DNA of 64,000 nucleotides from Gnetum montanum. Lineage: Eukaryota; Streptophyta; Gnetopsida; Gnetales; Gnetaceae. How positions within the stretch are numbered: position 1 is the first letter of the stretch; every line of letters begins with the position of its first letter. Location of the stretch: NCBI GenBank assembly GCA_015680685.1, contig MNCI01030541.1:207632-271631 (forward strand), in the 5' to 3' direction. The notes under the pieces are model-generated. The model saw only the letters and a list, made by a program, of their open reading frames with translations. It was not told the DNA's origin and ran no database searches. Positions 9,851 through 18,438 of the stretch are shown here, piece by piece. The translations under genes were made by a program, and so were the position numbers.

Positions 9851-9865
9851 AAGAGGAGAAACATG
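9851..9865 (+). repeat. Right target-site duplication of LINE C
   Basis: AAGAGGAGAAACATG, identical to 3229-3243. Confidence 0.95.
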
Positions 9866-10019
9866 AAATCTATAAGAAATTGGAATTGGTACATTTTGTT
9901 GTGTGCAAACTAATGCTGATAAAAACATTTAAAAAAACCATTTTTAAATTTTTTGAGAAAAGCTCAAGAGTTTATATTAGTACTAGAAAAGGCATATTTA
10001 CAACAAGTGAAGAGGGTTA
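9866..10019 (+). mobile_element. Ty1/copia element B, right part (integrase start), decayed
   Basis: Continues copia B after LINE C. The translation KLELVHFVVCKLM, then a stretch ending EKSSRVY, corresponds to the integrase core entry LELVHxDVCGPM...DDFSRxxWVY of plant copia elements. The first catalytic Asp of the DDE triad (the D in HxDVCG) reads Val, so the copy is dead. It breaks off at the N junction at 10032. Confidence 0.65.
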
Positions 10020-10032
10020 GCGGGGGATGGGN

Positions 10033-10088
10033 GTACTACATAGGACATAGTGGACATGTTCAACAAGAAGTCTAACATGGAGTTCACT
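10033..10088 (+). other. N-bounded segment, exact copy of 1692-1746 (likely assembly artefact)
   Basis: After the single N at 10032, 55 bases (10034-10088) match 1692-1746 exactly. Then the sequence diverges. The same pattern recurs at 12055-12182 and 62741-63004. Confidence 0.8.
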
Positions 10089-10519
10089 ACATTGGCGGGC
10101 GCGGGCACAAGGGGGTGTGGAGGAGAAGTACCCTACATTGCCTGAACACCAACCACATCTGTTGGTACAACTTGTAAAATAAAACTTGAAACAAGTGAGA
10201 CACAGAAATGTTTGATGTTTTCTAGCTTTGCAAATGATGCAATGTGTTAGCAAGCATCTTAGATGATGCTAGTTTTTAGTATATCATAGTGCTACTAAAG
10301 ATAGTTGATATGCAATAGATGCATCCATCCTTAGGATTATGAGAAGTGCCAAGGTCTCATCCTATCAACAACTTGTTAAGTTTAATGAGGAAAGGAGGTA
10401 TGTAGGCCCTGTAATCAATACATCATTATGAGTGACACCCTTATTAGTTGCCAATGTAAGTATAATACCATGTTTTAAGAAGATTGGAAAAAAAATTTGT
10501 ATAGATCCTTAAAGGGTGG
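10089..10519. other. Stretch without recognised genes
   Basis: AT-rich sequence. A Cys-rich minus-strand reading frame near 10100-10250 looks suggestive but crosses the suspect N junction and has no recognisable domain. There is no clear copia or LINE similarity and no host splice-bounded exon. Confidence 0.4.
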
Positions 10520-11540
10520 TTATTAGGGGTCAAGCTCCCTTCCTAACATTAGTAACCTAGTTTGTAGAGTACAATTTGGTTTACAAATGGTAGGCTTGGC
10601 CTTTTGGGGCCACTACTACTCACAACCCTAACACATTGGATTTTCCACTAGACAACCTCTCAATAGGCAAAGTCAAATTCTTGGCAAACCCGAAACAATG
10701 TGATGAGGCCCAAGGAAATGTTACACCTAAGGAGAGATCCCATGCTAATCTGGAAGACATTCTCAAGGGGAGTTGTGATGACTTGGAAGCAATTGTTGAG
10801 GCGAGACTTACGCAAAAGAAGAGTAATGAGACAAAACTTGAAGGAAATAGGTAAAGAACTTACACAGGAAGTAGGAGGTGGACATTGAGAACATGCTATG
10901 GTAGAAAGAGGAGGGCTTGCTAATTGTCACTAAAGACCTGGAGATTAGGTTGAAGTGGGAGAACAAGAAGAGACTAGAGCTGTTGGAGGCTGATCTTCAT
11001 TCTCAACTTGAAGCCCATTTGATGGATTGTTATTAGGGGTCATACATGTAAGCTTCCTTCCTAACGTTAATAACCTAGTTTATAGAGTACAATTTTCTTT
11101 ACAAATGGTAGGTCCAGCCTTTTGGGGCCATTGCTACTCGCAACCCTAATGCATCAAATTCTCCACTAGCCAACCTCTCAACAGGAAAAGTCAAATCCTT
11201 GGAAACTATGTGATAAGGCCCATGGAAATGTTACACCTATCGAGAGATCCCATACTAATCTAGAAGACATTCTTGATGGGAGCCATGATCCTAGAAGTAG
11301 TTGTTGAGGGAAGACTTAAGCAAAAGAATAGAGTAATGAGAGGAAACTTGAAGGAAATAGGCAAAGGACCAACTTACACAGGAAGTGCAATTGCAGGTGG
11401 TGGACATTGAGAACAGGCTGTGGTAAAAAGAGGACTTGCTAATGGCCACTAAAGACTTGGAGATTAGATTGAAGTGGGAGACCAAGAAGAGATTGGATCT
11501 ATTGGAGGCCGGTCTTCATTCTCAACTTGAAGCCCATTTC
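10520..11540 (+). repeat. Tandem duplication, period ~510 bp, inside LINE D
   Basis: TTATTAGGGGTC starts both units (10520 and 11030). The units are similar but clearly diverged, including differing short deletions, so the duplication is old rather than an assembly error. It doubles part of the coiled-coil coding region. Confidence 0.8.
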
Positions 11541-11697
11541 AAGGACCATGTCAAGGCAGAGCTCCTACAGGAGTTGGAGGAGATGCATCGCTGCAAAGAA
11601 GAAAAATGTCGAAGATGGGATGTTAAATTGGCAAAACATGAGATGTAGGCGTGATTGAAGGAACAATTTGTAGCAAATGTCAAAGATCAAATTGGGA

Positions 11698-11905
11698 ATA
11701 GGGGATGTCCTTATTTGATGCTAGGGATTACATCTTGGGATGATCTCTGAACTTTCTTTAGGCAGGTTACCCACACATGTCACCCCAACAAGGCTGCTAG
11801 GGCCAATGAGACTGAGAAACAGAGGTACTTGCAGAAGTACCAAGCTTTCCAACAAGTTGTCAATTTCTTTGATTGCAAAGAGGATAGGGATGTTTTAAAC
11901 TAGGT
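11698..11905 (+). pseudogene. J-like module of LINE D
   Basis: The module keeps the plan of copies C and L: a CPY-x-x-LGI entry, helix II, the loop tripeptide (here HPN), a charged linker and a helix III with FQQVVNFFDCKEDRD. One in-frame TGA replaces a residue in helix II. HPN would not be expected to activate Hsp70, given that the Asp of HPD is essential in known J-domains. Confidence 0.65.
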
Positions 11906-12054
11906 TTTTTTATGGAATCAGGCATCACTGTGGCTGTCTTCACTTACCTTTTCCCGATGACATCAAATTTTGTTATGTATGTCAAACGTGTTTCCTTGTA
12001 GTTTTTGGGGCTTATGAGGGACTTGGGATATAAAAGAAGGCAAATCGAATGTTN

Positions 12055-12182
12055 CGATGCATCTCCTCCAACTCCTGTAGGAGCTCTGCCTTGACATGGT
12101 CCTTGAAATGGGCTTCAAGTTGAGAATGAAGACCGGCCTCCAATAGATCCAATCTCTTCTTGGTCTCCCACTTCAATCTAAT
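12055..12182 (-). other. N-bounded 128-bp inverted copy of 11463-11590 (likely assembly artefact)
   Basis: The segment between single Ns at 12054 and 12183 is the exact reverse complement of 11463-11590. Exact identity, N borders and position inside the 3' end of LINE D point to a mis-scaffolded read or gap-fill. Confidence 0.85.
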
Positions 12183-12224
12183 NCTTTGTACCATAATATA
12201 ATCCTGATCTGTTCTCCAAAAACA

Positions 12225-12750
12225 TGAATGAAAACCCTTCTAAACTCTTCATTTTTAAAAGATCACTTCTATAACTGCAAGAACAATTGTCGATCACCTT
12301 CTAAGCTCTTCATTTTTTAAAAGATAACTTTCTATAACTACTGGAAAGGTAAATTTCTTCCCTACAAACACAGCCCTTAAAACTTTTTATTTTCACCAGA
12401 GTTGAGATTGAACCTGAGACCTGTCAGATTGAGGAGACGAGTCCCATGAATAAAGTCGACAGTATTGACTGTTTTCACTGAGAAAACTAATAACTGTACT
12501 TTTTCCTCTTATTTCCAAACACTTTTTCCACGATCCCAGCTACTATCTTTGGTTACGTTTGTCAGCAGATACACTCCGATAGTTAATTCATAACAATTTA
12601 GAGGTAAAATTCATCAGAAAATAGTTGAAAATGTTGCAAAGTTTAGAACTGCTTTTCGTTGCAGTTACCCAATGCTGCAGGAAATACTGAATATAATCAA
12701 ACATGATTATCTGATAAAAGAAAAAACAATCAAAACACATTAAAGCTTAC
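12225..12750. other. Intron sequence of the host gene, no features seen
   Basis: AT-rich sequence on the 3' side of exon d of the MSS51-like gene. It shows a TTTTCACCAG tract and short imperfect repeats (CTAAACTCTTCATTTT and CTAAGCTCTTCATTTT) but no exon similarity and no element. Confidence 0.5.
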
Positions 12751-12822
12751 AATTGTGGGCTCCCAGCTTGGGTATGCAGCTAATCCAGCATTTGGTGCTA
12801 TGACAAGGTCTGGCAAGGATAC
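12751..12822 (-). CDS. Exon d of MSS51/ZMYND15-like gene
   Basis: A 72-bp exon in phase 0 at both ends. Its acceptor is TTATTAG before 12822 and its donor is GTAAGC after 12751. It encodes 24 residues including PDLVIAPNAGLAAYPSW, the most conserved signature of the MSS51/ZMYND15 C-terminal domain (in plants a P-D/H-LVIAPN-G-AAY-SW pattern). It follows exon c in phase, making EITD-VSLPDLV at the junction. The family is named for yeast Mss51; plant members carry an N-terminal MYND zinc finger and their function is poorly known. The last coding exon or exons, downstream on the minus strand, were not found and probably lie left of the window, so the next intron is at least 12.7 kb. Confidence 0.88.
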
Positions 12823-12930
12823 CTAATAAGCAAGATATGTTAATATGTAGGAGAACACGCCATATCTTTATATGTTCTTTCTGTTATTTTAAAAAGAAAA
12901 AAACAGTTCAGTGAAAGAAAAAAAACAATT

Positions 12931-13067
12931 TGTTGAAAGTGAAGCTAAATCTTCTTTTATGTCATTTATTTGCTTATAATGTTGACATGATATTCAAAAG
13001 TTCTCTTCTTGATTGTAATTTAAAAAAATAGGGTGTTGAAAAGGGGCAGTTAAAAGTAGAGTCATTT
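12931..13067 (+). repeat. Copia E left LTR, first half
   Basis: Starts TG at 12931 and aligns with 18329-18438. It ends in TCATTT (13062-13067), duplicated at 16043-16048 on the far side of LINE F. Confidence 0.85.
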
Positions 13068-13112
13068 TCAGATTTGAAGTTTCATGGCTGCTCAAGCCAT
13101 GGTTACAAACCT

Positions 13113-14400
13113 GCAGGAGTGCAGGGGCTGGAGATTGTGGGAGTGGTATGCCTCGTAGAGCACTACGCAGATGACACGATGCTTCTCAACCATGCTAGGA
13201 TGACCTAGGCACAAATAATCTATCAGGCTCTTACGCATCTAGAGGGGAAGGTCAGTCTAGTGATTAATTAGGAGAAATCCTCGACCCATTTTCTCAGTGT
13301 GGATCCCAGAGTGAGTGGTCAGATTTCGCAAATCCTGGGAATACTTCCAAGTTTCCATCATGATTTGTATCTTGGAATCCCATTATTCCACTGGGGGCAA
13401 AGGTCTTATTGGACCACTTTGATTCAAAAACTTGAATGTTGGGTGGGCTATTGGGTTAACTGCTTCCTCTCAAAGAAGGGAAGACTCGTGCTAGCATTAG
13501 GAGTACTTTTTGGCTATGGCACATTTTGTGGCTACTATGGCAACCCCCTCAGCAAACCGTGATTCAGAAAATTAACCGGCTAATTCAAAACTATGTGGTC
13601 AGAGGGTAGAGGGGGTGTAAATTGCATTTGTTTGGATGGGATAAGATCACCCGTCCTCATGATGCAGGAGGGCTTGGCATATTCAAATTTGAAGATGAAT
13701 TGCTAATGGGATGGCAACAACTGCTGTTACGGCTGTTACAGCACAAGGATGGGATTGCTCAGTGCATATGCATTATGGGCAATAAATATGAAAGGTGGCA
13801 AGTGAGGCCACATGACTCGAGGCTTTGGAAGACACTTTGTGTGCATGCGCAGGATGCAATGGTGTAGAGCCTACTGGGAGATACGTCATGCCAGCTCATC
13901 CATTTGATTTTTCACCTAGTGGTTGGATGGCAACAAGTTTGGTAACAAGTTTGGTGGGGGAGACTATCAGAGAAGATCAATTTCTTCTTACTAATCAAAA
14001 ATAATGCCTTGCCCATGTGGGCATTATTGAAACAATGCAAATTAAACATCACTGATAATTGCCCATTGTGTAATGATGGGCTTGAGACCGTACTTCATTT
14101 CGTCTTCCAATGTCCCTACATGAAAGACATGTGGTAGGCCACAAGATGGCATGTGTCGATGCTGTTGACAGGGGATTCAAAAACTACACTTCTTCTATGG
14201 AAGGTGTGGAAAATCCGAAACCACAAGATTTTCCAATGACAACATATCCCCAATCCGGCGTAGATCATCTTCAAGGCAAAGAGGGCTTGACAAGAGATTG
14301 TGTCCACTATGGGAATTACGTCAACGTTCAAGCCAATTTGCATGGCGTACCGCGAGAACAAGGAGCTCTAGGGTTAGTGGAATGATGTGGTTAGGTAGAG
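13113..14400 (+). pseudogene. LINE F ORF2: end of reverse transcriptase and zinc-binding tail
   Basis: Contains VEHYADDTMLL with an intact YADD, then DLYLGIPLFHWGQRS near 13365, the thumb-like SKKGRLVLALGVLFGYG near 13470, and DKITRPHDAGGLGIFKFED near 13635. A zf-RVT-like segment follows with C-P-L-C near 14065 and FVFQCPYMKDMW near 14100. Stops are mainly TAG (for example at 13207, where copy M has Gln). The 5' half of the enzyme is missing. Confidence 0.8.
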
Positions 14401-15660
14401 CTATTGCGGCAGATGGAGGGTGATTCAACACTTCTTGATGAGGAGATTTTTTCAAATTGGACAACAAACAAGACAAAGTTCAAGGGAATCACGATCATGA
14501 TGATAGAGATGGAGCTGGCTTTTTATCTGGGGACCCCAGCAACTACAGAAATTATTTTGCCTACAACAAGGGGCTACAAGACATTGAAATGTTTTTCCTT
14601 GAGGTGGTGCCACATACCAAACGCGAGCAAGTGCCAAAATCTGCCCTGCCACTGATATGGAGAGACATGCGGCTAAGTTGGTTGCTAAATTTATCATCCA
14701 ATCAAGAAATGCCTCCAAGTTGCAAAGCACGCACTTTACATTTTTGAAGTGCATGTACCTTGAGTGCAAGATCAACTTGCCACAATTTTTTCTTCAAGTC
14801 CTACTACAACAATGGAGGGGGTGTCATTCAAGGCTTATCCTTGCCCTTTGGAGGGGGGCATTTGTCAGGCAACGAGAGGGGCATATTCTTGGACCCCCCA
14901 AATCGGGGGAGATTGCTACGACTTCGGTGGTGCACTCGAGGAGGAGAACGACATAGAGGGGGTTGGCTAGTCCAACTCTGATCATGGCAGTGGTTGAGGT
15001 AGTGGACCCAGCAGGACCAAGCTTGGGTAGGGATGTGGAGATTGTGGCTAAGCTTGTCAGGATTGCATAGGAGGTGATAGCCAAGGCCAGGGCAGAAGAG
15101 CGGCAGGCTTGGGAAGTAAGGTGGGAGGAGGCCTTTCAATAGGCTCAGGCTGAGATGGAGGCATGGTTACGGAAATGGGAGTAGGAGTTGCTAAGGCAGC
15201 AGGCCATGCAGGTGGAAAGTTCTAGGGCGGTGATGGTCAATGAGCTTCGTGACTAGATTAGGGAAGAGCTGCAACAGGAGGAGATTGATCACCGAGAGAG
15301 GGAGCGGGTGGAACAGGCTATGCGGGAGTGGGAGCGGGTTGAGGAGGCACAATGTAAACACTAGATTGATCTGAAACAAGAGAAAAACTCTCGGACGTGG
15401 TTGTAGGGGAGCCAGTGCCCATATGTGATTTTGGACATCAATTGTGAGACAACATGGACTTCCCTTAGGCAACACATTTGTTGCACTTCTTCCAAATACC
15501 ATCCTGATAGCTGAGGTTCGGGTCAAGAACAGGCTCCGAAAGAGGCTACTTTCAAGGAGTTCGAACAGGCAACAAATTTTGTGGACTCCAAGCAACACAA
15601 AAATACACTAGACAACCTACATGCCCAAGAGCTGCCAGATTGTGAATGCAATACTTGTCC
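14401..15660 (+). pseudogene. LINE F C-terminal extension, coiled coil and HPD-bearing J-like module
   Basis: From 14657 to about 15650 a single frame encodes, without a shift, the end of the extension domain (NASKLQSTHFTFLKC and LILALWRGAF), the coiled coil and the J-like module. It is broken by seven TAG (14954, 15068, 15140, 15182, 15254, 15362, 15404) and one TGA (15512), with no TAA. The J part reads CPYVILDINCETTWTSLRQH, then YHPDS with HPD at 15500-15508, then FKEFEQATNFVDSKQHKNTL, then PDCECNTC. This is the best evidence in the window that extension, coiled coil and J module form one polypeptide continuous with ORF2. Earlier in the extension (14401-14656) the frame shifts at least once. 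Confidence 0.82.
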
Positions 15661-16042
15661 AAGCATCTATAACGGTTCTTGCTTAGCCTTTTTCGATTTT
15701 GTGTTTATGTCTATTTTGTGCTAGTTTTTGTTGTTGTTTGTGTTATCGAAAGGGGTCTGTCACATGAATCAATTTGTGGGTGGGGGTAATGATCGTTGGA
15801 CCCCCATTTTTTGGGTGCTTGTTGAACTTGAGGGGTGTTTTTGTGGTTGCTTTGTGAGGGAGTTCTAGTCCGAGCCAAGATCCATTAATGGGCTTTTGTG
15901 TGTTTTCGTTGGTGGTGTGTGTGTTTCCTCACCCCCCCACCCCCCCACTAGGGGTGTGATCTCTTCTGCCCTTGTTTGTAAATTCATCTATACAGTTTGT
16001 TTTCAATAATACATTTCCTGAACATTACCTCAAAAAGAAAAA

Positions 16043-16333
16043 TCATTTAGGTTTATCTATAAAGTTTTAGTTGTAATATCAAGATTAAATTAACGTTTTC
16101 TTGCCCCAAAAGAAAAGCTATAAAAAAAAGTAGGGTTAGGAGTATGGCATCAACTCAAGAGTTAGTAAAAGAGGCAAGATCAGCAATTGAGAGCGGCTTT
16201 TGTCCTTGCTCTTTCAGTTTGATTAAGAGAAACCTACATTGCTTCCATGGTTTTTTCCCCACAGGCATTTCTATGTTAAATCTATTGTTTTGCTATTTGC
16301 TTTTGTTTTGGCTTATTACATTGTTATTTAACA
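16043..16333 (+). repeat. Copia E left LTR, second half
   Basis: Resumes at TCATTTAGGTTTATC and ends in CA immediately before the primer-binding site. The TTTTAGTTGTAATATCAA stretch aligns with about 30918-30940 in the right LTR. Confidence 0.8.
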
Positions 16334-16335
16334 TT

Positions 16336-16351
16336 TGGTATCAAAGTGTGC
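16336..16351 (+). promoter_or_regulatory. Copia E primer-binding site
   Basis: TGGTATCAAAGTGTGC is one or two changes away from the plant copia consensus TGGTATCAGAGC, which pairs with the 3' end of initiator tRNA-Met. It lies 2 bp inside the left LTR end, as expected. Confidence 0.85.
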
Positions 16352-16389
16352 TAGGGTTGTTTAAGTTATTCTCTAGGTTTGATTAGCAG

Positions 16390-18254
16390 TTGCTACAATG
16401 AATGGTTATGCAAGCAAAATGAATTGAGTGAAGCAAGCTAAAAGGTGAGAGAGAAAAACAAGTTGAACCAATACATAAAAAATTGAAAAACTACAGACAA
16501 CAGGCAAACTCATCAAATAAAATTGAAATATTTGGTGTATTCTAAGGAGAGCTATTTTGGCACAAAAACAATGTATGGAAGCCCTCAAGCCAAAGAAACT
16601 TTCTTCCATAAAAATGAAGAATGGACTAAGATGAAGGCTAAAGCTCTATCATCCATCCATTCGTGTCTTAACATTGGCATCCTGCAATTTGTCAAATACA
16701 ATATGTAGTCACATGATCTTTAGCAGAATCTGAAAAACAAGTTTGATAAAGCTTTTGGTTTACATACTTTTCATATCTATTAGAAGGTTTTCAAAGCTAA
16801 GAAATTGCCTACGGTTTCGTTGCAAGATCATCTGGATGATATAATGGTAATCTAGTTAAGTTAGAGGAATATCAAATCTCTATTCTAGATTTGCTGAAAT
16901 CTTATGCTCTTATTGATTCTCTACCAAATTCATGGTCTGCAGTAGTAACTTCAATCACTTGATCCATGAATATCACTCCTATGACCTTTGAACAGGTTGA
17001 TTTCTGCTCTTCAAGACTCTAAGGGCAAGTTGAATGAAGTAGGGGGATAAATAAAAGCTGAGGAACATCTTGTACTAGAAATCTAGAATACTGGTTTTGC
17101 AAGATAAGGAACCACGTAAAGGATTGTTATGCATGACAAGCAAAACAAAACAAGAAAACCAAAAAAGAAAAATCGTAGTCCTTTTCATAGGTAAATCAAG
17201 CTCATGTGAATCAGGTTGAAGAAGGTATTTGTCTTCTTGTATCCAAACCTTGCACTTTCCTAATAGAAGGATGTGTGGTTGACTGATACGATACCTCATG
17301 TCACATTTACCCTAATGGTTCTTTGTTTTTAGAATATAATGCTATCTCATCTAGAGTTGTTTATGCTGCAAATGGAAAACCATTAAAAATTGCTGGTATT
17401 TTACAACAACTAGAAATGTTGAGAGTCAAAATTAACAATGTCAGTCATCTTTCACAAGTGACTACATTGCCACGTTACTTGACCATTTTGGCATGAAATA
17501 TGCTAAACCAGTCAGCACTCCTTTGGCTCCTCATTTCAAACTGTCCAGAAAAGATTGCCCCTACTCACAAGATGAAATTGTAAAAATGGAGCATATACCT
17601 TATACGGCTATGATAGGATCTATCATGTATGTAATAATATGTAATCATCCTAACATTGCTCATGGAGTAGGTGTGGTTAGTAAATACATGAGTAATTTTG
17701 CTTAGAATCATTGGCTGCTTGTAAAATGGATTCTTAAATATTTGAAGGGTACAGAAATGGATTGATTGAGTTTTGGCAATGGAAATTTAAGCATTTAAGG
17801 TTTTGTAGATGCTAATTCTACAGCAAACTTGGACAGTAAATGTTTCACCACAGGTTATGCAGTTACGTTTCGTCGAGCAGTTTGTTGGTTGTCACGTCTT
17901 CAACCATTAGTGACTTTGTTTATGACCAAGGCAGAGTATGTAGCTCTCACAGAAGCATGTAAAGAAACAATTTGGTTGCACAGTTTTCTCACCTCTTTTG
18001 GGCTGAAACAAAAGAAGTATGCTGTGTTTTGTGATAGCCACCGTCCCATAAACTTGGCAAAGAATACTACATTTCATGTAAGGATAAAACACAATGATAT
18101 TTCGTTTCATTTTGTAAGGGAAATTGTTGAGAAAAAGCTTGTTGGTGGACTAAAAATAAACACAAAGGCAAATGTTGCTAATGCACTTACAAAAGTAGCA
18201 GCAGTGGAGAAGATTAACTTCTACAAGAAAAAATTTGGAATTGTAGCAACATGA
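16390..18254 (+). pseudogene. Copia E polyprotein remnant (gag start, then RT end and RNase H)
   Basis: A gag-like segment (about 16520-16700, WTKMKAKALSSIHSCL) and a corrupted protease entry near 17275 are followed directly by the reverse transcriptase end (GMKYAKPVSTPLAPHFKLS near 17493; YTAMIGSIMYV near 17605; IAHGVGVVSKYMSN near 17655) and RNase H (17829-18254: TTGYAVTF, TKAEYVALTEACKE, FCDS, AKNTTFHVRIKHNDI, FHFVREIVE). Integrase and most of the reverse transcriptase are absent, so about 2.5 kb or more was deleted before or after insertion. The RNase H frame is intact for 141 codons. The element was probably non-autonomous. Confidence 0.85.
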
Positions 18255-18313
18255 AGAAAGAGGATTTGAAGCAATGCATCTCTCTTGTTGCCTTGAAGGC
18301 TTGTCAAATTTGA

Positions 18314-18328
18314 ATTAAGGGAGAGAAT
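18314..18328 (+). promoter_or_regulatory. Copia E polypurine tract
   Basis: AATTAAGGGAGAGAAT directly precedes the right LTR start TGTTGGAAG at 18329. It is the expected plus-strand primer. Confidence 0.8.
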
Positions 18329-18438
18329 TGTTGGAAGTGAAACGAAATCTCTGTTTTATGTCATTTATTCCCTTATACCATTCACATTATGTTAAAAAGT
18401 TCTCTTCTTGATTGTAATTTTAAAAAGGGGGGTGTTGA
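18329..18438 (+). repeat. Copia E right LTR, first half
   Basis: Aligns with 12931 onward. It ends with AAAAAGGGGGGTGTTGA (18422-18438), duplicated with two fewer Gs at 30867-30881 as the target site of LINE G. Confidence 0.85.

Larger units (their letters stand above)
10520..12224 (+). mobile_element. LINE D, divergent 3' fragment (coiled coil plus J-like) with internal duplication
   Basis: A more AT-rich, divergent member. It has a coiled-coil-coding region present twice in tandem (period about 510 bp, 10520-11029 and 11030 to about 11540). A J-like end follows at 11698-11905: CPYLMLGITSWDDL, then CHPNKAARANETEKQRYL with the HPD position HPN (11781-11789), then AFQQVVNFFDCKEDRDVL. The 3' terminus at 12184-12224 (ATAATATAATCCTGAT, TTCTCCAAAAA) matches that of copies C and L. 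Stops are fewer than in other copies but frames are broken. An artefactual N-bounded insert sits at 12055-12182. Confidence 0.7.
13068..16042 (+). mobile_element. LINE F, 5'-truncated, inserted in the copia E left LTR
   Basis: Begins inside the reverse transcriptase coding region, just upstream of YADD (13164-13175), and ends with ACCTCAAAAAGAAAAA. The flanking TCATTT (13062-13067 and 16043-16048) is a plausible short target duplication. It carries the ORF2 C-terminal half: end of reverse transcriptase, zinc-binding tail (near 14050-14130), extension domain, coiled coil, and a J-like module with intact HPD. The first about 45 bases (13068-13112) match no ORF2 region that I can place. Confidence 0.85.

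Noticed and set aside
9529-9894. Minus-strand Pro/Gly-rich frames at the LINE C 3' end
   Set aside because: Antisense shadows of G-rich and C-rich 3' coding and untranslated sequence.
10017-10253. Cys-rich minus-strand frame resembling a zinc-binding exon
   Set aside because: It spans the suspect N junction at 10032, has no recognised Cys spacing and no clear splice sites.
1-12750. Last exon of the MSS51-like gene, expected on the minus strand left of exon d
   Set aside because: I looked for the conserved C-terminal text of the family in the non-element stretches (1173-1539, 10089-10519, 12225-12750) and saw none; it is probably outside the window.
14954-15406. Repeated in-frame TAG as a sign of programmed stop-codon readthrough in ORF2
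   Set aside because: TAG positions differ between copies and coincide with CAG or TGG in relatives; deamination decay explains them better.
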